Source: a virus. Taken from it: a stretch of 26,232 nt of DNA. The DNA is taken from positions 1-26,232 of IMG/VR virus record IMGVR_UViG_3300006793_000238; one strand, written 5' to 3'. Below the pieces are notes generated by a model. It was not told the DNA's origin, ran no database searches, and was given only the letters and a program-made list of their open reading frames with translations. Of this stretch, positions 21,901 through 26,232 are shown in pieces; the stretch's first letter is position 1; each line of letters begins with the position of its first letter. Both the position numbers and the translations under genes were made by a program.

Positions 21901-22214
21901 TAACGATTCCTCGGAATATAGGGCATTTCTTTACCGTAAATACTATACCACACTGGATACTCTTTGGCAAGCATTTCATGCAGTTCTACCCGTTCAACTG
22001 TGGTCATTTTTTGTAGAACACCTTCCTCAGACATATTATTCAAAATACCTTGAACCTGTCCTGATTCCCATCGTAGTTGCCGAACACGTTCACGGTCATA
22101 CAACCATTCCGTGATATGCTCTTCAAGAAATAACTTATAGAAAAGATATACCGGAGCTACAATACAAAAACCAGTAAAAACTAGAAAAACCAGAAAAAGC
22201 CCATCCATAATCAT
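21900..22214 (-). CDS. membrane protein with one N-terminal span
   Basis: A 104-aa protein with a hydrophobic stretch (LFLVFLVFTGFCIVAPVYLF, about 6-26) followed by a charged, helical cytoplasmic part (ITEWLYDRERVRQLRW, TTVERVELHEMLAKEY). It overlaps the previous gene as ATGA; the second ATG (residue 3) is also possible. Unknown function. Confidence 0.6.
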   Translation of the reverse strand: MIMDGLFLVFLVFTGFCIVAPVYLFYKLFLEEHITEWLYDRERVRQLRWESGQVQGILNNMSEEGVLQKMTTVERVELHEMLAKEYPVWYSIYGKEMPYIPRNR

Positions 22215-22393
22215 TCTTCAATCCTTTCTACAAAAAAGTCTTCAGTCAGCCAACGTAGGTCATTGGTTTCAACTGACCTGAGAAGCACACCACCAAAAGT
22301 CCCTTTACGTTTTTCAACTACAGACCAGAGAGTGCCATGCTCTCTGATTCTCTGCTTACCTTTTTTGGTGTGACCTTTAAGATGGAAGATCAT
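22211..22393 (-). CDS. 60-aa phage protein, unknown
   Basis: I chose the ATG at 22393: GAAGGG lies upstream and the TAA of the previous gene ends one base before, while a longer frame to 22432 runs inside that gene. The product is basic at the start (MIFHLKGHTKKGKQRIREHG) with beta-like sequence after it (WSVVEKRKGTFGGVLLRSV). No domain recognised. Confidence 0.55.
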   Translation of the reverse strand: MIFHLKGHTKKGKQRIREHGTLWSVVEKRKGTFGGVLLRSVETNDLRWLTEDFFVERIEE

Positions 22394-22394
22394 T

Positions 22395-22565
22395 TTACTG
22401 CCCTTCTTCGAACAGTTTCTTTGCCGAAACAAACGAACCGTCTTCTAGTTGAAGTTTAATGTCTGGTAAAGAACCGAAACCCACGATACGGTCAACAACT
22501 TTTACACCGTCGATCTCTTTGACGGTCCACATTTTGTTCATGTGCTTTTTAAACGCTTGATTCAT
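22395..22565 (-). CDS. 56-aa phage protein, SH3-like sequence, unknown
   Basis: I chose the ATG at 22565, just after the stop of the 52-aa gene with GAGG upstream; the longer frame to 22589 lies in that gene. The product has MWTVKEIDGVKVVDRIVGFG and IKLQLEDGSFVSAKKLFEEG, typical of small beta-barrel phage proteins. Unknown function. Confidence 0.55.
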   Translation of the reverse strand: MNQAFKKHMNKMWTVKEIDGVKVVDRIVGFGSLPDIKLQLEDGSFVSAKKLFEEGQ

Positions 22566-22566
22566 C

Positions 22567-22725
22567 TTACTGCACCTCAACCTTTTCAAGAATATCTAAA
22601 AAGTCTGCAATCATACCTTCACAGGCAGTAACAGCACGTTCACGTTCAACAGGGTCTTCAATCTGCTGATACTTGGCAAGGTTTGCTTCACAAGCAGCGA
22701 TGTAACTTTGAATCTGTTCAATCAT
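22567..22725 (-). CDS. 52-aa helical protein, unknown
   Basis: ATG at 22725 to TAA at 22567. The product is helical with acidic residues (MIEQIQSYIAACEANLAKYQ, ERERAVTACEGMIADFLDIL) and two Cys. AAGAAGG before the ATG acts as ribosome binding site, and the promoter P4 is 35 nt upstream, so it leads the unit. Unknown function. Confidence 0.6.
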   Translation of the reverse strand: MIEQIQSYIAACEANLAKYQQIEDPVERERAVTACEGMIADFLDILEKVEVQ

Positions 22726-22749
22726 CAGACTTACCTTCTTTTCTCTCTC

Positions 22750-23334
22750 TTACATACTTAATATAATATCTTCAGAAGGTTTTGTCAAGTACCAATCGGG
22801 ACTTTTTCGTGTTTTTGTCCACTTTGCAAACTTAGATTTTTCTGTGATATAAAAGTCACGGTAGGCAAGCATAGTCTGTGGAACAGAACGTTTGATTTCA
22901 TCAGGCATACATTGTGGGGGTGGAGTCCATCCACCAGTCATCTTCATAGACTTAGGTGGTAGTTGTAGGTAAGGTAGAACAGTAAGAGCAGTACCATGCT
23001 GCTTATCATAACGATATTCAAACTCATCAGCGAGAGCATTCATCAAATCTTTTGCCCAGCCATAATGCTCTACAGAATTACGAATCCATACGCTAGAAGG
23101 ATGATTTACATGACACGCTTTGTATAGAACATCTTCTTTGAATGCGTCAGGATGAACCCAATAGTCAACCATACGCTTACCAGATTTAGATGGTCGTTTT
23201 GTCTTTTCGCCATCTAATACACGATGCGCAGTAGACAACATCTGTGCAGTTTCTACCAGCATCTTTACGACATGCTGATCACAGTGCATCTGTGCTGCTG
23301 TGATAGGGTTATTATGAATATAAAATAAGTTCAT
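22750..23334 (-). CDS. conserved phage protein with HCDxHVVKM box
   Basis: A 194-aa protein beginning MNLFYIHNNPITAAQMHCDQ, with H17-C-D-x-H21-VVKMLVETAQML and VHPDAFKEDV, CHVNHPSSVW later. This N-terminal box is conserved in proteins of T4-like phages that infect marine bacteria; the His/Cys/Asp cluster could bind a metal. No reaction can be assigned. The 3' end contains promoter P4. The start overlaps the DUF1289 stop (ATGA). Confidence 0.7.
   Translation of the reverse strand: MNLFYIHNNPITAAQMHCDQHVVKMLVETAQMLSTAHRVLDGEKTKRPSKSGKRMVDYWVHPDAFKEDVLYKACHVNHPSSVWIRNSVEHYGWAKDLMNALADEFEYRYDKQHGTALTVLPYLQLPPKSMKMTGGWTPPPQCMPDEIKRSVPQTMLAYRDFYITEKSKFAKWTKTRKSPDWYLTKPSEDIILSM
22760..22788 (-). 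promoter_or_regulatory. sigma70-like promoter P4 inside a gene's 3' end
   Basis: TTGACA (22788-22783), exactly 17 bp, TATATT (22765-22760), then AAGTATGTAAGAGAG as in P1-P3. It lies wholly within the last 13 codons of the 194-aa gene and drives 22725 downward. Confidence 0.82.
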
Positions 23335-23507
23335 TTGTCATTCCGTTCTCGATTACGTCTAATACCATACCCCAATTTTTTCATCACGTCAAGTCTTTCT
23401 TCATCGGAATAACTACGCCATTTAGCAATCTCTTCTAGAGTGCGACCACACCCTGCACATTTACCTTCTACTATTTTACAGATTGATACACAAGGTGTTA
23501 TATACAT
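23331..23507 (-). CDS. DUF1289-family zinc-type protein
   Basis: A 58-aa protein from ATG at 23507. PCVSICKIVEGKCAGCGRTLEEIAKW with C6, C10, C17 and C20 is the DUF1289 signature, found in many proteobacteria as a small Cys4 protein of unknown role. The rest, YSDEERLDVMKKLGY, also follows the family. It is unusual in a phage and may be host-derived. It couples to the next gene by an ATGA overlap. Confidence 0.85.
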   Translation of the reverse strand: MYITPCVSICKIVEGKCAGCGRTLEEIAKWRSYSDEERLDVMKKLGYGIRRNRERNDK

Positions 23508-23513
23508 TATTCA

Positions 23514-23735
23514 TCAATGTCCATAAAAATCAATAACTCTTTCTAAAGCATGAATGTCTTGAACGATATCATTCCAATCTTCTTGGTTACGTGCTGTCCA
23601 ACCTTTCATATCTCTTTTCTTGTTCATCTCATCTCTGGTTTCTTTACACAGTTGAAGACTATACTTCAGTCTTCTTAACGTCAGTTCATCTGTTGAGATT
23701 GTTTCTGTTCGATACAAAGGTGTTTGCCTTTTCAA
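23514..23735 (-). CDS. 73-aa helical protein, unknown
   Basis: MKRQTPLYRTETISTDELTL, then KYSLQLCKETRDEMNKKR and DIVQDIHALERVIDFYGH; a helical hairpin is likely. It overlaps the gene upstream by 50 nt, more than elsewhere here, so the true start may lie further in, but no better ATG is present. Unknown function. Confidence 0.5.
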   Translation of the reverse strand: MKRQTPLYRTETISTDELTLRRLKYSLQLCKETRDEMNKKRDMKGWTARNQEDWNDIVQDIHALERVIDFYGH

Positions 23736-24093
23736 TCAAATCATCCTCTTGATCATACTTTGCTAACTGATCTAAAGACTTCGACTGTCTAATTATCTGT
23801 CTGATACGGTTATCAAACAAAGACTGTGGAATATGACTTACTTGCACACCATCTTGCAATAACCACAAGCCATCTTGATCATAGTCTAAAGTGTATTCAA
23901 GTTCATTTGATTTTGACATTTCTTCTTTTAAATCTTTAACCTCTTCTTCAGCCAAATTGTAGGCAGTCAATAACTCAACAATTCTTTCTGCTGCTTCCAG
24001 ATAAAGATTACCTTCAGGTTTGTCTTCGTCTTCTGGATATACCTTTTCCCAGTTCCTAAGACGCTCAATCAGTCTTTTGTCATAACTATTCAT
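23686..24093 (-). CDS. 135-aa acidic coiled-coil protein, unknown
   Basis: The first half is helical with heptad-like spacing (YLEAAERIVELLTAYNLAEE, VKDLKEEMSKSNEL); the second half has DYDQDGLWLLQDGVQV and a helical end. TTAGGAGAGAG from the tRNA-Leu trailer is its ribosome binding site. Unknown function. Confidence 0.55.
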   Translation of the reverse strand: MNSYDKRLIERLRNWEKVYPEDEDKPEGNLYLEAAERIVELLTAYNLAEEEVKDLKEEMSKSNELEYTLDYDQDGLWLLQDGVQVSHIPQSLFDNRIRQIIRQSKSLDQLAKYDQEDDLIEKANTFVSNRNNLNR

Positions 24094-24112
24094 AATCTCT
24101 CTCCTAAGTTTT

Positions 24113-24199
24113 TGGTGCGGACAGTGGGACTCGAACCCACAAGGCCAATGGCCGACGGCTTTTAAGGCCGTTGCGTATACCTAGTTCCGCCATGTCCGC
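24113..24199 (-). tRNA. tRNA-Leu(TAA)
   Basis: An 87-nt class II tRNA: acceptor GCGGACA/TGTCCGC, anticodon arm ACGGC-CTTAAAA-GCCGT with anticodon TAA, a long variable arm (CGGCCATTGGCC type), T arm GTGGG/CCCAC with TTCGAGT loop, encoded CCA. It reads UUA codons. The promoter at 24235-24263 lies just upstream. Confidence 0.95.
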
Positions 24200-24234
24200 A
24201 TATAAGATTATTCACACAAATCATCATATAAAAG

Positions 24235-24263
24235 AGTATACTTCCTATGAGTGCTGGTGTCAA
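24235..24263 (-). promoter_or_regulatory. sigma70-like promoter P6 for tRNA-Leu
   Basis: TTGACA (24263-24258), 17 bp, TATACT (24240-24235), then 35 nt to the tRNA-Leu 5' end. It drives tRNA-Leu and the four genes after it. A weak 5-bp hairpin, GAGAA/TTCTC, lies just before the -35. Confidence 0.78.
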
Positions 24264-24296
24264 GAGAAAAGATTCTCCAAAATACTTTTGCTAACA

Positions 24297-24932
24297 TTAT
24301 TCTGTCCCATCTGTTAGGTTATATGCTAAAGTGTATCTAAACTTTTTTTCTGGAGTAGTATGAAAAGAATGAAAGGTCTCATCACTTCGCACGAAAACTA
24401 AAGCTCTGTTAGGTTTCCATTCTACTTTTTTATCAGGTTCATGATAGTTTTGATCTTTTGTTTTGTAAAGCCATGTTCCAACATTTTGTTCACTTAAAAA
24501 TACTGTAGTACTCATCATTTTCCATGAAGTATCTGGATGTATTTTAAATCTATAATTGTTTGCTTGTATTTGTATAGCAAATTTAAACCCTTTTGGATAT
24601 TCGCTACCATTTTTAAAAGTATTATATAATTCGTTAACGTATTTATCATGATTTTCAGTAAAAAATTTATGCAAATTTTCATAACATTCTGTTAACTCAG
24701 GAAATTGTTTACTATACTCTATAAATAATTTATCCTCTAAAGAATTTATAGATTTTGAATTTTTATTTTGATCTTGCACCCATGCCATATGGGATTTAGA
24801 AGTATTGTAGGTTTGTTTAAATAATAATGTAAACTTACCTTGCTGCTCTAATAGTTCTTTAAATATATGGTCGGGAAAAAAATTATCTACTATCGCATGT
24901 TCCCACGGATCATTATAATATTTAATATCCAT
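24297..24932 (-). CDS. 2OG-Fe(II) oxygenase
   Basis: A 211-aa protein. YRFKIHPDTSWKMMSTTVFL gives the H132-P-D134 metal site, NVGTWLY and NRALVF the middle strands, ETFHSFH the distal His (H188 or H191), and FRYTLAYNL the 2OG-binding Arg (R199). The N-terminal WEHAIVDNFFP is common in such phage proteins. The gene is more A+T-rich than average here, has its own perfect promoter and a leader hairpin, and forms a unit alone. The substrate is unknown. Confidence 0.82.
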   Translation of the reverse strand: MDIKYYNDPWEHAIVDNFFPDHIFKELLEQQGKFTLLFKQTYNTSKSHMAWVQDQNKNSKSINSLEDKLFIEYSKQFPELTECYENLHKFFTENHDKYVNELYNTFKNGSEYPKGFKFAIQIQANNYRFKIHPDTSWKMMSTTVFLSEQNVGTWLYKTKDQNYHEPDKKVEWKPNRALVFVRSDETFHSFHTTPEKKFRYTLAYNLTDGTE

Positions 24933-24955
24933 ATTCTTCCTCTTAGTTAGAAAGA

Positions 24956-24981
24956 CCCAGAGAATGTATATATTCCCCGGG
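24956..24981 (-). promoter_or_regulatory. leader hairpin of the 2OG oxygenase gene
   Basis: CCCGGGGAAT-ATATAC-ATTCTCTGGG on the minus strand forms a 10-bp stem (two G-U pairs) with a 6-nt loop, 23 nt before the ATG and just downstream of the -10. It may stabilise the mRNA 5' end or slow RNA polymerase. There is no T run, so it is not a terminator. Confidence 0.6.
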
Positions 24982-24997
24982 CCCTAAAAGTAAACTT

Positions 24998-25026
24998 ATT
25001 ATAGACTATGATTTAGGACTTGTCAA
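24998..25026 (-). promoter_or_regulatory. perfect-consensus sigma70 promoter P7
   Basis: TTGACA (25026-25021), exactly 17 bp, TATAAT (25003-24998), both hexamers identical to the consensus. The TGA stop of the 55-aa gene is inside the -35. It drives the oxygenase at 24932. Confidence 0.88.
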
Positions 25027-25190
25027 GTGTAAAGTTGTTCCTCTAAATCTTTTATTGATCTGCCCAGATAATCTCGTTTCAATTTCATTTGCCTTACCAA
25101 AGTATCTCTCCCTTGTTTAATTAGTTTTCTTTCATAATGTTCAAGTTCACGATAATCTTTTTTCAAACGGTCGATTTGAGAAACGAGCAT
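25023..25190 (-). CDS. 55-aa coiled-coil peptide, unknown
   Basis: ATG at 25190 to TGA at 25023, with AAGGAA eight bases upstream. The product is almost entirely a charged helix (SQIDRLKKDYRELEHYERKL, RQMKLKRDYLGRSIKDLEEQ) with heptad-like hydrophobic spacing, so a coiled coil is likely. It follows the DUF6433 gene by 38 nt. Unknown function. Confidence 0.62.
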   Translation of the reverse strand: MLVSQIDRLKKDYRELEHYERKLIKQGRDTLVRQMKLKRDYLGRSIKDLEEQLYT

Positions 25191-25228
25191 ATAATGCATT
25201 CCTTAGAAAGTTAATAGGTCATAACAAA

Positions 25229-25657
25229 CTAGTCAGGGGGCATGATACTTGGGAAAGCCTCCTTGACTAAAGCAGATGAAATTCCCTTGAAAGGTTTTTT
25301 ATCTTTCATCTGCAATACGACTAGAGCATCTTTAGGATGGACAGCTTCTAGAAGAGAAACAAACATAGTCTCACGTTTCAGTGCACCAAGGTCATCTGCT
25401 CTCTTACCAACAAAGTACTGCATCTCTCTAGCCTTCCTCAAGAGGCTTGAGGGGGCATTGTGGGGGTCACAGGCAGTATAAGGGGGAATACCCTCTGGAA
25501 GCTTTAGCTGGACAGCAGGGTTGTAGCATCCTTGGAGAATAGTTCTTAGTCCAAAGGACTCATATTTTCTGAGAATAGAAATCTTGTCTGCCTTTTTCTT
25601 AGCAGCACCCACTTTCTCTAAAACTTCAAAAATATCTAATTTAATTTCATTAGCCAT
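25229..25657 (-). CDS. DUF6433-like conserved phage protein
   Basis: A 142-aa protein starting MANEIKLDIFEVLEKVGAA, with KISILRKYESFGLRTILQGC, YNPAVQLKLPEG and SLLEAVHPKDALVVLQMKDK. It fits the family found in T4-like marine phages, as I recall it. KPF and a C-terminal AFPSIMPP tail end it. I use the second ATG (25657), seven bases from GAGG; the first is at 25660. It overlaps the nuclease gene. The role is unknown; in such genomes it is often close to DNA-replication genes. Confidence 0.75.
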   Translation of the reverse strand: MANEIKLDIFEVLEKVGAAKKKADKISILRKYESFGLRTILQGCYNPAVQLKLPEGIPPYTACDPHNAPSSLLRKAREMQYFVGKRADDLGALKRETMFVSLLEAVHPKDALVVLQMKDKKPFKGISSALVKEAFPSIMPPD

Positions 25658-26090
25658 CATTTTTCCTCAAATGTTTCGCATTTATCCGACACTGGATATA
25701 TTCATTAAAGTAATCATCCTTTAGAAGTACATCATATTCAAATTGATATTTGGCTTCATAGTAGGAGCATTCACCTTTAGTCTTACAAAATCTCAAGATT
25801 TCTCTGTAGTATTTATCACCACCGACTTCTTCAACTTGCTCTTGAAGTGCTTTGTTTGATCCATAATATTTTTTCCAATCGGATTCTTTGGTGACATACT
25901 TTGTTTTGGTTCCACCTGTTTTGGTCTTTACCTTGGTTTTCCTGCGGTTCCAGAGCAGTTTTTTACCAATGTACTTCTGATTAGTGTCTAGGTTTTGTAT
26001 CCTGTATACTATCCCTACAAACTCTTCTGGTGCCGTTTCAGGGTCATACTCGGCAAACTGATAGTACCACCCTGTATAATGATCAGACAT
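25650..26090 (-). CDS. GIY-YIG-type endonuclease-like protein
   Basis: A 146-aa protein. VGIVYRI (25-31) and QKYIGKKLLW (38-47) give the two GIY-YIG strands; WKKYYGSNKALQEQV and YYEAKYQFEYDVL (with the Glu often binding metal) follow. The basic insert RRKTKVKTKTGGTKTKY between them is typical of the phage members. It may be a DNA-processing or homing-type nuclease; no intron or insertion site is visible. Its ribosome binding site lies in the hairpin at 26096-26123. Confidence 0.75.
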   Translation of the reverse strand: MSDHYTGWYYQFAEYDPETAPEEFVGIVYRIQNLDTNQKYIGKKLLWNRRKTKVKTKTGGTKTKYVTKESDWKKYYGSNKALQEQVEEVGGDKYYREILRFCKTKGECSYYEAKYQFEYDVLLKDDYFNEYIQCRINAKHLRKNDG

Positions 26091-26095
26091 AAAAT

Positions 26096-26123
26096 AACCC
26101 CAGTCAATTTATCAACTGAGGTT
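26096..26123 (-). terminator. hairpin before the GIY-YIG gene, weak terminator or SD block
   Basis: AACCTCAGT-TGATAAATTG-ACTGGGGTT on the minus strand is a 9-bp stem (one G-U), followed only by ATTTTATG. The GGGG of its 3' arm is the likely ribosome binding site of the next ATG (26090). It may end part of the upstream transcripts or reduce translation. Confidence 0.5.
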
Positions 26124-26130
26124 ACTTATA

Positions 26131-26232
26131 TTAGTCACAAAGACATCCTGCATCATATTCTGAAATCTCATCATCCGTAACTTCAGAACCACAATATGGA
26201 CAATGATTAGGTGGTTCATCATAGACTAGATG
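26131..26232 (-). CDS. C-terminal end of a zinc-ribbon-like protein
   Basis: Thirty-three codons enter from the right edge and stop at TAA 26131. The peptide has HCPYCGSEVTDDEI and ends AGCLCD: CPYC plus CLC could hold a zinc ion. The N-terminus is outside the window. Small phage zinc-ribbon proteins of this type have no known function. Confidence 0.65.
   Translation of the reverse strand, partial: HLVYDEPPNHCPYCGSEVTDDEISEYDAGCLCD

Noticed and set aside
24264-24277. Short hairpin GAGAA/TTCTC as a terminator after the 2OG oxygenase gene
   Set aside because: Only five pairs and no T run; too weak to call.

Overview
The window is a compact, AT-rich piece of a lytic, T4-like (tailed, probably myovirus-type) marine phage genome. 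Every gene I can support is on the minus strand. Genes are short, overlap by a few bases (ATGA or TAATG junctions) or abut. The set is typical of the marine T4 superfamily: PhoH-like ATPase, RecB/Cas4-like exonuclease, ClpP-like protease, an FmdB-like protein next to phoH, three 2OG-Fe(II) oxygenases, a HAD phosphatase, a GIY-YIG-type nuclease, a DUF6433-type protein, a DUF1289 protein, four tRNAs and many tiny ORFs. There is no photosystem gene, structural gene, integrase or CRISPR array here. The host is not shown by the sequence.

Read in the direction of transcription (right to left), sigma70-like promoters (TTGACA-like, 16-17 bp, TATATT/TATAAT) divide the window into units. (1) 26232-25023: zinc-ribbon fragment, GIY-YIG nuclease, DUF6433, coiled-coil peptide. 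(2) 24932-24297: a 2OG oxygenase behind a perfect consensus promoter and a leader hairpin. (3) 24199-22750: tRNA-Leu, two unknown genes, DUF1289 and a conserved phage protein. (4) 22725-19409: small unknowns, a ribbon-helix-helix regulator, a HAD phosphatase, a lipoprotein plus a 17-kDa-antigen-like envelope protein, tRNA-Arg inside a 21-bp extended helix, and a membrane protein. (5) 19288-12552: small proteins, a beta-helix repeat protein, tRNA-Pro, a GC-rich probably structured non-coding stretch, tRNA-Thr, GMP reductase, heme oxygenase, a ferredoxin-dependent bilin reductase, a 2OG oxygenase, FmdB-like, PhoH, a tiny membrane protein, an orphan 305-aa gene and a cupin. (6) 12485-1076: exonuclease, ClpP, then an about 9.5-kb tightly overlapped island of two radical SAM enzymes (one SPASM, one B12-binding), a 2OG oxygenase, five glycosyltransferase-like proteins, an RmlB-like dehydratase, a methyltransferase and a DUF115-like protein. 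(7) 1024-713, (8) 607-341 and (9) 228-1: small conserved phage proteins, units 8 and 9 each with its own promoter.

Two metabolic systems stand out. Heme oxygenase plus the bilin reductase form an overlapping two-gene pathway from heme via biliverdin to a reduced bilin; from the FDBR motifs this fits the PcyA/PcyX group described from oceanic phages. The 1-10.5 kb island looks like a dedicated sugar/glycan assembly and modification pathway, for the virion or the host surface. Regulatory features worth attention are -35 boxes placed inside the loops of upstream terminator hairpins, a repeated promoter/leader module, and a tRNA-Arg whose 3' extension could pair either with its 5' leader or with the next gene's ribosome binding site.
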